NCBI RefSeq assembly: GCF_963259705.1
Contig: NC_081840.1
Span: 153,014,282-153,078,281 of the forward strand
Source of the DNA: Myotis daubentonii
Taxonomy: Eukaryota > Chordata > Mammalia > Chiroptera > Vespertilionidae
Length of the DNA stretch: 64,000 bases
Reading direction: 5' to 3'
The notes beneath the pieces are model-generated. The model saw only the letters and a list, made by a program, of their open reading frames with translations, was not told where the DNA came from and did not search any database. Shown piece after piece: positions 1 through 12,099 of the stretch; positions within the stretch are counted from its first letter, which is position 1, and each line of letters opens with the position of its first letter. A program made the position numbers and the translations under genes.

Positions 1-22
1 TAGATAGATAATAGATAGATAG
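1..22. repeat. TAGA microsatellite
   Basis: Short tract of TAGA units with one interruption, cut by the window edge, so its true length is unknown. Confidence 0.8.
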
Positions 23-2820
23 TTGATGTTTTAGGAGAATTGCTGGGTGATATCTTTTAGCCATCAAGAAGGGCATGATCTGATACACAAATGATGGGAA
101 GGGCTTTCTATAGAAGCATAACCATCTCTTTCATAGCAAATGGGGAGGCAGACCAAGGAGTTGATGGGCTCTTGGTTGTCTGGGTGGTATTTCATCTAAT
201 GACTCCAAATTGAAGCAGGAAGCAAAGATATCAGCTAAGAGGGAAGATGGGGAGAGGATGTTGGAGGTTTGGAGGAAGTGTAAGAGGTGAAGCACTCATC
301 CAGAGGTTGGGAGAATGAATGGACCCAGGATTTTAGCACAATTGGCTAGCAGCTAGAAGGACCCAGAGAGGGTTCATGGCTGTAAGTCTACAAAATAAGG
401 ACTTCTACATTAGCCCTGTTTTTAAATACAGAGAAAAGGAATATAACTTTGCAGCAAATTTTAATTTTTTCAAAAACTCTTTTACTAGGTTATGCCAGCA
501 GCAAAGCACCAGGCTAGGTAGACAGAAGCCAGCTCCCCTGGGAGTTATTTACATTAAGCTCTGTGTAGCAGTAGTTCCAATTTAATAATATGCCCATAAT
601 CAAACTTATAACCTAAATTTGAAAGCCTTTAAAAACACTTAGTAAGGTGGAAATGTAAGGGCATCCTAATTACAAACTATGTAGAGAGATTAATGTACCT
701 CATCAAATAATTTTTTTTAGAGTGAGTGCAAACCAGAGCCTTAGTCCCCTGAATGTCCTGTTCCGTGGCCTCTTTATTGCTGTTCCCAGGCTTGCATAGT
801 TGGGGTTTTACATATTAATTAAGCAGCCTGCAAAGAGAAGCACTTCAACACATAATGAGTGCATATGGAGATGAATCAGTTATTGGCACCAACCACCACC
901 ACAGCCATATGCAGCTCATTTTATTTTATTTTAATTTTGCTATTTCTCTGGCCCACCCACTAAATTTTATTTTCTCTGCCAAGTTACACCCCTGTGCTTG
1001 GTTTAGAAACAAGACACAATATTATACTTCTGTATTCACACTTAAAACACATTGTAATAACATTGGTTTCTGATCTCTCTTCAATGATAATTTTAGGAGG
1101 AAATGGTTTAAAAATGGAGAAAGGCCTGAAAGAATGAGGTAACAGAATGACTCCAATGGATATGCTGCAGTGCCACACTATTTGAGGGGGACACAAAGGT
1201 ACAGTTAAGGCCTTGTTCTTGTTACTGGTCTGTCCAGCCAGCTTCACTGCCTTGATTATAAAATGCTTTAAGACAATTCTTTGGGGGAGGGGCAAAGAAA
1301 GGCTGGGAAGAGCCCAGTGCACAGGTATGTTGAAGCCAGCAGTGGGGTGTGGGGAAGTGGGGGGAAGCTATGTCAGTCCAGACATTAGAAGATTTAACTT
1401 TGCGAATAGTTCTCCAGAAAGTACATTGGACAGAGAATTCAGATGATTTTCCCTAAAAAGCTGAGTGCACTCAGAAATTTCCCATGGAATCTATTGAAAA
1501 TTAGGTTTATAAAGGGTTGATTTTAAAGTTGCATGACCAGAGCCTCTGGAATCCAAATTAAATGCCACTGTCAGTCTTTAAGCCACAAGGTAACGCATAA
1601 TCCCGGAAAATTGAAAGTAACACTCCTGTCTTCTAATCAATGCCTTCTGCATCAGTATATTTTGATCTGTGTGTGACCAATATTCTAATATTTGAATCAA
1701 AGCCACAAACATTAGAATAGACCCAAAAGTATGACTTTAAATCTTAAGTAATCCCATAACGTCCACATTAATTTTTTTCTTAATATAAGCTTCCTATCTC
1801 ATTTCCTTTACAATATGGAATACACAGCATAAGATACATCATAACAGACATTTACTTTTAAGTTCTTCCATCTCCCAAGGAAGTGACTAGGGAACATACC
1901 TTCCAACTAATAATTTTATCAAAAATATTAGTGCCTTGTGCTCACTGACTGCTTGATAAAAGCCACCACAGCAGCAACTAACACCAGGGTAGAACATCCT
2001 CCTTCTCTGAAAGCCAAAACCTCTGTAGAGCTAACACATGCTAAAAGGACTAAAAGCAAGTAAACAGAAGTAAAGAACCTTCTATAAGAAGGAGTGGACC
2101 TTCTGAAACATACTTTTGAAATGTATGAAGTGGTCACTTCCGAAAAGAGCCGAAAGTTAACTGATGCTTGATGAAGGAATCAAAGGACAAGAAGAATTTT
2201 GTGAAAAGACTTTAATTTAACTTTTTGTTTTTGTTTCTCTACCAGCTATCCTTCCACTGACTTCGTGCTCCTCCCCTAATCCGGAAATAATTGCATTTAT
2301 GCAGAGAAATCAGGGATAATGCAGAGGCAAATCACAGATGAAAAGTGAAGTGGCAATTCTTATTATCATAGCTTTAACACTGAAAAGAATAATATAGAAA
2401 AACAAGCCTTTTCTCCTATCTACTCAGTATTTCTTGGCATTAAGTGTCAATGTCTATGTTGCTTACATATAGATAGCATCTGGTCCCTTTGGTCAGAGTA
2501 CACACTTTCTTTATAGAAGTAACGGTTAAGCAAAGGGAGGGTCATGCTCAGGGCCTCATTAGAAGACACAGCGACATATCTATTAACTGACATAGATCAG
2601 GTGGCCACCTCTAATGAAGCAAGATGATTTCCCCAATAAAAGGACACCTATAATAGTTCATTAGTGTTAGGTATTATAATCATAAAGTTATAATCATCAA
2701 ATTTAGGAGATCCACTTAGACCCAGGTCTTAAGTTCTGTGTATGCCTTCAGAATTTTCTGAGCTGCAAAGAATACACAAAACCAGAGGCCATTACAAATA
2801 CCACAGCAATGGAGATAGGG
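23..2820. other. Unique AT-rich DNA, no gene seen
   Basis: No recognisable gene, RNA or young repeat. Open frames of up to 112 codons occur here (for example 984-1322 minus) but show no family resemblance, no coding bias and no splice context that I can argue for. Diverged ancient repeats could be hidden here. Confidence 0.5.
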
Positions 2821-2824
2821 TACA

Positions 2825-3160
2825 TTATCTCTCTGAACTAGTGTTTTGGATTTCTTTTGGATAAAAATCCAGAAGTGGTATTATTGGGTCATACTGTAGT
2901 ATTTTTAATTTTTTAGGAACCTCCATTCGGGTTTCCATTGTGGCCACCCGAAGTTAAATTCCCATCAGCAGTGCATGAGGCTTCCCTTTTCTCCACATCC
3001 TCGCCAACAATTGTTACTTTTTGTCTTTCTGATACTAGCCATCCTAACAGAGGAGAGGTGATAGGTTCATTGTGGTTTTCATTAAACCAGAGGCCAGGTG
3101 TCTGTAGGCATCTTAATCTATGCATATTTCACATCAACTTAGTTTTACCTTGTATCTATG
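2825..3160 (-). mobile_element. L1 fragment, antisense (3' part)
   Basis: The stretch follows the reverse complement of the familiar mammalian L1 3' region. It reads 'aggaacctccattcgg', then a degraded 'gtggccacccgaa' segment, then 'ctccacatcctcgccaac', then 'ggtgataggttcattgtgg'. It is diverged and truncated at both ends. The open frames 2938-3213 (plus) and 2913-3125 (minus) are by-products of this element. Confidence 0.8.
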
Positions 3161-4880
3161 CTTGTGGCACAACAGGATGCATGAACATGTTAATTTTATC
3201 TAATCAGAGGTGATAAGCAATCAACAAAGTTGTGCTTACGACAATTTCAACGTCATCTGCTGAACCTCCCAACCCAGATCACTGTAGAGCCACCTTCATT
3301 CTCTGAGTTCTCACTAACACAGGGGACCCTCTGAATCAGGAAGGCATCAGAGAAACAGTTCAGTCTCAGCGGAGCTCTCAGAGAGGAGAAAATTCCAAGT
3401 TAAGAGGAAATTTATCTCCAAACACTCTGTCTTTATTATGCAACTAAAGGGACATTGGTGATTAATTTCTCTTGTGACTAATGGTTATGGCTTTTGCTGA
3501 ACTTATTCAAGTTGATCTTTAGAGTTCAGTGTGACCTATTATTTTTTAAATGCAGAAGCGTCTCTTATTAAACATTTATTTACTTGCTTTGTACGGCAAT
3601 GAACAACACAGTGAGGAACTAATAGTCTCCTGCCCACTGTGCAGTGGTATTTTGATACATGTAGTTAACGTGTCCTTTATTTCACCAAGAATGACAAATG
3701 ATGAAATCACTGCCTCAGGGGAAACCTGTACGTCTGGTGCCATTGAATTTCCCCAAATTTAATGAATAGGGAGAATAGTAGTATATGCTGAAAAATGGAC
3801 AAAAAACCTCAAAGTGTACATGCTCTGGCCCAGTAAATGTTCTAGAATGTATATCTAGAATGTTATAGGCCCCACAACATTCTAGCTTCAATCTGGTGTC
3901 AGAGATTAGCTAAAGGGTATTTGTGATATGAATGGGGTGTCCCATCATCCAATGAATACAAATATGTTATATGCTTTAATTTTTATTCATGCTCCAAACA
4001 TCACTCCCCATTTCTTCTTTCTTGATTAAACTCCAGCCATTTCTATTCAGAACTAACTTCCATGCCTATCCTTGGGCGAATGTGTGGTTCACTCCTGGTT
4101 GTGTTTATTGTCTCTAGGAAGAGCCCAAAATTTACTAGGATCAATTCAGTTCCTACAACAGGTCCTGAGACTGGTTACCACAGAAACTTCTTGCCACACC
4201 ATCGTCTCCTTAACTCCAAGGTTTACCTTTCTCACTCTTTACTGTGGTAATCTGGAAAGCACTTTTCACATGAGGAGGAGAATGGTTCCTGACTATTTAT
4301 ACTCACTCAAAGAGAGACCCAAAGCTGGGCTTTCTAAACCCAATAAATAAATAAAACACATCTGTACATCCCCATTTCACTAGACTCTCCCTTTGACAAG
4401 GAAAATAGGGTGGACTAATTTTTACTCTCAGTGATACACTGTACATGGGATCACCCCTTCACCTGAGATCTTGATGATTTTGCATCAACTCCAGTGCAGA
4501 AGTCTGTTTGCCTATGGCAATGACTATAAGCCAGGCTGGTGAGGACATCATGCCTGACCACTGGATATGCATTTATATTTCTGACCATCAAGAATGGTTA
4601 GAACGCCGAGTCTACTTTTATTTCCTGGTGAGAATTCCTTGATCCTTAGTCAAGTTAGCTTATGTAATTAGGAATCTGGGAGGAACTTGGGCAAAGCCTT
4701 AGTCCTCATTACACCCCAAGTCAGAGGCAGAGGAGAGTGAACCGTAACTTTTTCATGCATCAAACCTACCTGATCAGAATCCATGAAAATTATATGTTAA
4801 TTCTATATTATGTATTATGTTGAGTTTTTATTCTCTTGCTGTTATAACTGTACAACACACATATTGCAATGCTATTCAAA
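3161..4880. other. Unique DNA, nothing recognised
   Basis: No convincing gene or repeat. The overlapping plus-strand frames at 4062-4350 are not recognised. Confidence 0.45.
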
Positions 4881-4884
4881 GGTA

Positions 4885-4966
4885 ACACATTGCCTAGAAA
4901 GGGTCAATGGGGGACATATGTAATAATTTCAACAATAAATATATTTTAAAAAAATAAAATTTTGTT
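4885..4966 (+). mobile_element. L1 3' tail
   Basis: The segment 'gggggacatatgtaataa' followed by 'acaataaatatattttaaa' matches in kind the 3' end of the L1 copy at 35,540-35,915 (gggacatatataatattttt, then aataaagac). The A-rich tail marks plus orientation. It is probably a severely 5'-truncated copy. Confidence 0.5.
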
Positions 4967-7190
4967 TCTATATAATAAGAAAGTGCCTTAGTACAGAGGA
5001 GCAGTAACTTCATTGTCATGGGATGATGAAAGAGAACAGAAGGGAATTAACATGGAAAAGACTCTCAGGTCCTGGAGAAAACCAAAGCATGTTAAAGCAT
5101 GTTGTGAAACAAAGGTTTCAAATTAATTCAAACAGAGCTAAGGGGAGTAAGAACTGAGTCAGCAATAGCTCAGGACTCCCATGTGGGACCCAAAGAACAA
5201 GCTGTACCCAGAGAGTGATGTTTTTACCTCAAGTGACATTCTTCCACTGATGGGCTCATCTTTGAGCAGACCCAATGGCAACAGTTCATTAGCATTAAAC
5301 CTAGTAGAAAACATCCAAGGAGGCTCTCCTCATCAATGTGTTTGGTGTATTATGCCAGATAGCAATATCAAATAATCGACCACTTTACATTGCATACCTC
5401 ACCTTAAATTATTAGATAATATTATGTAAAATTAAATAATGTAGGTCAGCTCTGGTGGTTGGAATTAGAGAATGTTGGCTTTCTTATTTTTTTCCTCTTC
5501 ATCAGGTCATTACATCAGTTTGAGAGACCCTCTTCCAGTGTGAAGTCCATCTCTCATCTCCAACTCGCTGACCCAAATTACAGCTCCCAGTGTCTGCAGA
5601 GTCAGCTCTGCTTACATCCCATCTCCAGGGAGGACAGGAGGGCAGAACTTTTTATATTGTGTCCCAGTTAACAGCCTTATAAAGCGAAGGAAACAAAACA
5701 CCTCCCGAGAGGGATGAAAGGATGTTGGCTCCCTGGCATGCTTTTTCAGGATGCACTTTTTAAGCCACAGGTGAAAGACAGTACATAGATACCAGGGCTA
5801 TCTCTCTTCCAGGAAATCCTAATAGCAATAGGAAATATATCTTCAGCCCCCTCCTTTCAGGATAGCTTTCAGGTAATACTAGCATATTGTTTTCTTAAGG
5901 CATATTTCAGAAGAGAGCAATTATTGCAGTTTTATCCCATAACCTTATTGACACTATGCAAAACATCCCTTCTTTGTTTGTTTGTTTTGCCCTGGTTTTG
6001 AGGGCTTCTGGATTTGGGTCACATGCATCTCCATTACATAAACAATTTTCTTCCTAAAATTTTAAATATCCATTTTTTCCAGCTAAATTATCTTCATTTT
6101 GTCAAATTATTCTAAGTGTTGGCTGTATGTAGTAACTGTCGTTGAGTATTTGTACATGACTGTATTTCACAGGGCCTGCTACTTATTGAGACTTCATAGT
6201 TCTTCTTTGTTCTCTCCCCATTCCTGGATTTATTACTTCTGCTTCACTTTAAGGAGTTAATTCACATTTTTTTTTTGAGAAACAAGTGAGTGCTGAAGAT
6301 ACTATTTTTTGTGCTTACTGCAATTCCACATCTACTTGCCGTTCTATTTGTAAAGTTTAATTATTCCTTTAATCCGGCTGCAGCTTTTGTTTCACTTGCT
6401 TATATCCTGAACCGTTGTTAAAAGGGTATAAATGTACTCTGCTTGTTGACATGCTTAAGTGCCTCTTGTAAGCTGTTCTTACAAGCCCCTGGCAAACTGA
6501 AGACATTATTAGACTAGGAAAAGTAAGTAATAATGCTTTTTCTCCAATAAATCCAAATGCATTTTAACATAGCTATAAATGTTCACTCATTTTGTTGGAG
6601 TGTAAGGAAATGATACCCATAACTATGGTAAAATATATTTATGGTATCAGGTGGTAAGACATTTTTTTCAAAATTTGTCAAATGGAAGATCCCCTCCCCT
6701 TAGTTACTCCAGCTTTTATTTTTTTTCTTCTGTTAGGTAAACCAAATATCATTTTTCCACTATCCTGGGTGACAATCATAAGGCCCTCTCTAATGATACA
6801 GCTGAGTCCTATGATATGTTAGTATGCATATGGAGAAAGAAAAATTCTAGTCAATCAAAGAATTATATTCTCACAGGATGCATCTCCCTTAGTAAGTTGT
6901 TCTGTTGACATACCTTATTCCAGGTAGGAGGAATTAAAATGTTAGGGGCAGATAAGACCAGTAAATGGGGCACAATTTACATAGTGCATATTTTGTTCAG
7001 CCTTCTTGTTTTCTAGAGAGATAATAGCTAAGTTGAATGAATTATAAAGAGCAGAAATTTAATTTTTTTTAACAGTTGGAAATCTTAGGAAAGCCAGGAT
7101 AAGAGACAGTAGCTCCAAGATTAATTAGTTGACCAACAGTGTTGAATTTGACCTATATTAACTTCTGTCACTCTTTTTCTTTGTTTTGGT
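4967..7190. other. Unique DNA, nothing recognised
   Basis: AT-rich and repeat-poor, without a supportable exon. Short poly-T and TTTG tracts only. Confidence 0.45.
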
Positions 7191-7193
7191 GGT

Positions 7194-7560
7194 GGATTAG
7201 TTTCCTAGGACTGCTTTAAAAAGGTATCATGGACTGGGTAGCTTAAAGCAATGGGGATATATTATCTCCCACTTTTGGAGGAGGCAAGCTTGAAGTCAAG
7301 GTGTCAGCAGGGCCAGAAACCTGTAGGGGAATCCATCCTTGCTTTTGGTGGTTTTCTGGCAATATTTGTGGTTCCTCGCCTTGCAGCTGTGCCATCATCA
7401 TCCCATGGCATTCTCACCCTATATCTGTCCTTGTGTGGCCACCTTCTAAAGAGGACACCAACCACAATGTATTCTGTTCCAATATGGCCTCATTTTAATT
7501 CAAGACATTGGAAATATTTCCTATTTCCTAGCTTAAGTAGCAGCTGAGCTACAATAGGCC
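7194..7560 (-). mobile_element. MLT1-type MaLR LTR, antisense
   Basis: The stretch begins 'tagtttcctaggactgctt' and runs through 'ggtgtcagcagggcc' and 'gtgtggccaccttctaaa' to 'atatggcctcattttaatt'. This is the antisense order of an MLT1-class LTR of the ancient ERVL-MaLR group. It is solitary, with no internal retroviral part beside it. The overlapping plus-strand frames at 7251-7547 fall inside it and are not genes. Confidence 0.8.
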
Positions 7561-8578
7561 ATGCTGCAATAGGGAGTAAAGACACCTTGTTTATAGGTTC
7601 TCAATATGCTGACTATTCATACCCGGACACTGATTGATACAGTAATTTTTCTGAAGGTAAGATAAGCTAAATATGCAACTTTACTGTTGAGAGGAAAATG
7701 GAGGCAGAAAAAGATCATAACAATCTCCCTCTTCATTTTTTTTTAAACCTTTCATATTGTCTCAACATAAAATAATTTTAGAAGAATGAAAGCATTTATA
7801 GAAATATTCATTAATTTTTAAAACTGTTCTTGGGACCACAAGCATGATGCCCAAGTGAACACTTCTTTAAAAAACATTTAGCAGCAACAAGTATCTCAAG
7901 GTTATGCCCTATCCTGTTTTCCCTGTTATGTCATTTGTAACAAGTGTGGTCTTTGACATTTAGTTAATTAAATGTGGCCACAGAATCTCACTAGTTTGTG
8001 CAGTTCCTCTGAGGATGTAATTTTTGAAGGTAGTAAGAAGAATGGCTAATCTTGATATGTTGGTTAACCATAGCAGCATGCTATTCAAGGAAGGGAAAAA
8101 AATTAGAATGTGCATTGAACGATGTATAAAAGTCCTCTAGACATGGCCTGGATGTGGAATACTCATGACCTATGTGGTGCCTCAAAATCCAGATAGAAAA
8201 AAAAAATAAAATGATGTCATAATCTCAAAAGCTTCCCTACCTATGCCAACCAGGGATCTCTAAATGTATTAATGCAGTTTATTAAATTCTTATCAAGAAT
8301 TTCAATTTTGTTATTATGGCTGTTTTGAATAATTGACATCATATTTAATTTTTTTTTCAGTTTGAAGCATCAGTTTTGATTGATTCCCTAGAACACAGGC
8401 AATGCCTAGTAGTATCTCTTCATTTTCAACATTCAAATCAAGATCTATGTGGCTGTCTGAATCAGGTAGGCGTTCCCGCGGCAGACATGTTCTTGGTCTG
8501 GACTGAAGAGCACATGGCCCACACGAGGAACACAGCCACCCAGTAAATGACTAAACTAGGGAATCTTATGAAGGTGAT
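7561..8578. other. Unique DNA, nothing recognised
   Basis: AT-rich DNA with no gene or repeat that I can name. Confidence 0.45.
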
Positions 8579-8579
8579 A

Positions 8580-8756
8580 CAGTGGGGCCTTGACTTATGA
8601 GTGTCCCAACTAACGAGTTTTTTGAGATACCAGCTGTGTCTCGGCCAAATTTTGGCATTGAGTTGATAGAGTAATTTGAGTTAATGAGCTCCTTAACGAG
8701 CTCTTTAATGAGCTCGGTCTCGGAATGAATTAAACTAGTAAGACAAGGCCCCACTG
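8580..8756 (-). mobile_element. Short Tc1/mariner-superfamily element (copy 1)
   Basis: 177-base non-autonomous DNA transposon flanked by TA on both sides. Its ends are inverted: 'cagtggggccttgacttat' at the left, and the complement of a diverged version at the right, finishing 'ggccccactg'. The interior carries repeated GAGCTC-centred motifs. It has no coding capacity. A second copy in the opposite orientation lies at 33,419-33,584, which defines both ends. It could equally be a pogo/Tigger-type MITE, because TA duplication is shared by the superfamily. Confidence 0.8.
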
Positions 8757-10285
8757 TATTTGAATGACGGTAATATTTGACTACTAAAGAATTGTTCCTC
8801 AAGGGAAGAAACATCAACTTTGAAGGACTGAGCAGGACTTCCAGCTTCACTGAGAGAGGTTGTCTGTGAGTCTTGTTGGCTCCATGTTGACCCACCACAT
8901 GTACCTAGAGGCTACAGCTGTTACTTAGTGAAGCGGTTTTATTGGTATTTAGAAGCTATGGAATGTTCTCGTCTCTATGCTGTTTGGTAGAGACTAAGGA
9001 GCATTATAAAGCTGGATTCACATTATGTATTCACTGCTAATGTGGCATGAACATTTGCAGCATTGCTGTTGTTTAACACAGAATGCTTCTTACAGAAAGT
9101 CTACAGAGCGGCCAAAAAAAATGTGGTCCTTGAACAAGAGGATACAAAGAACAAAAAGAAAAACATAGGAAATACATTCCTCAAGTAAAATTTCATACAG
9201 ATATCTGATATATGGAATTTTATTTAAAAAATAAGATCTGACCCATGTTATCTCAACCATCTTTAAAAATTACAGATTTCATTTATAGTTCTATGAAGGA
9301 CTGTATAGAAATGATGTACTAAAATATTCATTTTAAATCTATTAGTTCTTCAAGGGCAAACCTTGCCCTGAAATTATTTTCTAGCATTCAGAGAAATTAG
9401 TAGAGCATTGGATATCAAACGGTGCTTAATACATATTTATTGATTTTATCACTTACTCTCCTGAAAGAAACATTACCTGACAATCATAATTTTGGAAAAT
9501 AAACATTGTACCCTGGAGAGTTATTAAGAATACGTTTTCAGCTAGCAATGATGAGTCCTGGAGTTGGAGGGGGAGTTGCTGAGTTGCTGGAATCTGAAAG
9601 CTGCTGAAGGAAAAAGTGTCACAAACAAAGAAATAATTCTCCAAAAAGCATGGGAGCAACTTGAATGTGATGTAATGAGGCAAACAATATGAGCATCATG
9701 CACAATACTGATGGAATCTGATGCCTGGACTTTATAATCCTAGCTCTAGTCAAATATATTTGAAATTTTAAACCACCATCTTGGAATTAGAATTTTACTG
9801 AAGAATAAGAGGCATGTGCTGCCTAATGCAGAATGTAGAGAGAGGATTATAACAGGTGAAGTGAAAAGGAAGTTAATAACACTGCTATATTGGTTTTAAA
9901 ACTTAATTAGGAGAGATTTCCATTCCTAGCAACAGGGCAGAGTAAGCATTCCAAAAAGAAGAGCCGTGACAATCACTCACTGCTGTATATAAGATGACTA
10001 AATAAATATCAACCCAAATCAGAGCAGTAAATGAAATCAGAAACAGGTTTAAACTACCTGCAGGTAACTTTTTATAATAGATGGACATTTGAAGACATCT
10101 GGTATGAAGAACAGAGTTCTAAGCCTTGGATTCCACAGAGGATGGGGAGAAGGAGGTATGAGTCTGAGAGTCTTACTTTAAGTGGAGACCCTTGAAACAC
10201 CTGGAAATAATCATCTGACCAAAAGAAGGTGTCTGCAAAGAATAATGTCACTTTTGGAGCTGGGTTAAATTAACAACAACAACAA
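8757..10285. other. Mostly unique DNA; weak L2 end near 9,340-9,440
   Basis: The piece 'agcattggatatcaaacgg' followed by 'tgcttaatacatatttattg' resembles the end of an old L2 LINE in plus orientation, with weak support. The rest is unassigned, without a supportable gene. Confidence 0.4.
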
Positions 10286-10457
10286 TCTTATATAATAAAA
10301 GGCTAATATGCAAATTGTCCCCTCAACCGGAGTTCGACCAGTGGGAAGGGCAGGCTGGCCAACTGCCCGAGGCCCCTCCGCCAGGCTGCAATTGACCCCT
10401 ATCACGGTGGGCCAGCTGGACCCTACCAGTGCACAAATTCATGCACCAGGTCTCTAA
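10286..10457 (+). mobile_element. HeliBat (short non-autonomous Helitron)
   Basis: 172-base rolling-circle transposon remnant. It starts 'tcttatataataaaaggc', preceded by A. It ends after 'tgcaccaggtctctaa', where the expected terminal CTAG has decayed to CTAA. The pre-terminal hairpin is still visible as gtgcacaaattcatgcac. It has the same subfamily layout as 14,281-14,459 ('ggagttcgaccag' near the 5' end). No coding capacity. Confidence 0.88.
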
Positions 10458-10469
10458 AATATATACATA

Positions 10470-10933
10470 CTAGGGGCCCTGTGCACAAAAATTTGTGCAC
10501 TCGGGGGGGTGTCCCTCAGCCCGGCCTGTGCCCTCTCTCAGTCTGGGACCCCTCAGGGGATGACCACCTGCTGGCTGAGGCCTGCTCCCCGGGGGATTGG
10601 GCCTAAGATGGCAATCAGACATCCTTCTGGCAGCCTGGCAGCCCTTGGGGTATGTACACTTGCCAGCAGGGAGCAGACCTAAGCTGCAGTCAGACACCCT
10701 TAGCGCTGCTGAGGAGGCAGGAGAGTCTCCCACCGCCACCGCTGTACTGGCAGCCATCAGCCTGGCTTGTGGCTGAGCAGAGCTCCCCCATATGGGAGCA
10801 CACTGACTACCGGAGGGCAGCTCCTACATTGAGCGTCTGCCCCCTGGTGGTCAGTGTGTGTCATAGTGACCAGTCATTCCCAGTCTTTCTGCTGTTAGGG
10901 TCAGTTTGCATATTACCCTTTTACTATATAGGA
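10470..10933 (-). mobile_element. HeliBat, about 460 bases, antisense
   Basis: It reads in from its 3' end: CTAG, then 'gggccctgtgcac' and a hairpin around 'aaaaatttgtgcac'. It runs to the complement of the Helitron 5' end, 'cccttttactatatagga'. It is close in sequence and layout to 19,519-19,967, so both belong to one subfamily. Near its 5' end it holds an inverted pair of CCCTC-type motifs (10,801-10,856). The antisense frame 10,470-10,757 is a by-product. Confidence 0.9.
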
Positions 10934-11527
10934 TAGAGGCCTAGTGCATGGGTGGGGGCCAGCTGGTTTGCCCTGAAGGGTGATCCGGATCAGGGTGGGG
11001 GTCCCGCTTGGGTGCCTGGCCAGCCTGGATGAGGGGCTGATGGCTGTTTTCAGGCTGCCTGCACCCCCTTCAGGGTGGGGGTCCCCACTGGGGTGCCTGG
11101 CCAGCCTGGATGAGGGGCTGAGGGCTGTTTTCAGGTGGGCCAAGCCTGCAACTGAAGCTCCCAGTCTCTCCTTTTTTTCTTTTTATTTTTTTTATTCTGG
11201 GATTTATTTACCTTCTATAATTGAAACTCTGTTGTGGCTCCAGGTCCGAGGCCGGCTGGCTGAAAGCAGATATCTGGGGTTTGTTTAGCTTCTATAATTG
11301 CAACATTGTTGCTTATACTGGAGCTCAGAGCCCAGCTGAGGCAGGAGGGGAACCTTGGCTTCCTCCATCACTGGAGCAAGCAAGCCTCATGTTCGCTTCG
11401 CTTCAGCTGCCTGGGTGCCGACCACCATCTTTGTTGGCAGTTAATTTGCATATCGCCCTGATATTAGCCAATGGGAAGCGTAGCAGAGGTATGGTTAATT
11501 ACCATGTTTGTCTATTATTAGATAGGA
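10934..11527 (-). mobile_element. HeliBat of a second subfamily, abutting the previous one
   Basis: It starts with a damaged 3' end (tagaggcctagtgcatggg, first C and half of the hairpin missing). It ends with 'ctattattagatagga', the complement of the TCCTATCTAATA-type HeliBat 5' terminus also seen near 61,560. It contains a direct duplication of about 65 bases (10,991-11,054 and 11,071-11,135), a CT-rich stretch, and 'gttggcagttaatttgcat', the motif amplified at 61,378-61,489. Confidence 0.85.
10991..11135. repeat. Two-copy direct repeat inside HeliBat
   Basis: Two copies of a unit running from 'cagggtgggggtccc' to 'ggctgttttcagg', with a period of about 80 bases and only a few differences. 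This is a local tandem expansion in the Helitron body. Confidence 0.85.
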
Positions 11528-12099
11528 TATATATAAAAGGCTAATATGCTAAGTGTTCGTCTGACTGATAGCTATGACATGCACTGACCACCAGGGGGCA
11601 GACAATGCAGGAGCTGTCAAGCTTCAGTGACTTGGCAGTTGCAGTTCTCAGGTGATGCACCCTGAAACCAGAGAGGAGGGAGTCCGATTTCTCGTGGGGC
11701 CGCACGATTCCACATTTGGTCATTGGTTATGTTGTTACTGAGGCACTATCGGCTCTAAATCTGGTTTACTGCACACTTGTGCTTGCGTTCCACACCCTGT
11801 ATGACAGCAACTTTGCAGAGTGTCCTCTCACACTCTGGGACCCCTAGGGGATGTTGGAGAGCAGGTTTCGGCCTGATCCCTACAGGCCAGGCTAAGGGAC
11901 TCCACCTGCCAGAGGGATCCCGCTCACTCCGCAGATGACCTTTGAGCTGCAGAGCTGCCCCAGGCATGGCCAGCTGGCAAGGGACCATGGGAGGTTGATT
12001 CCAGGGCATGTCTGGCTTGTCTCTCCCAGTTCTGCCCCGCCGGCCACTTTCTAATTAATTTCCTTTCAGTGTGCATGAATCCATGCACTGGGTCACTAG
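11528..12099 (+). mobile_element. HeliBat, plus strand, last of the cluster
   Basis: The 5' end is 'tatatataaaaggctaata', with the usual TCC lost where it meets the previous element head to head. The 3' end is 'gcatgaatccatgcactggg', then 'tcactag', then the host T. The pre-terminal hairpin gcatgaatccatgc is clear. A CTCF-like core is at 11,582-11,601. The antisense frames at 11,541-12,009 fall inside it and are not genes. Confidence 0.88.

Noticed and set aside
10652..11544. Several overlapping frames near 11 kb
   Set aside because: All fall in the HeliBat cluster and change with element orientation.
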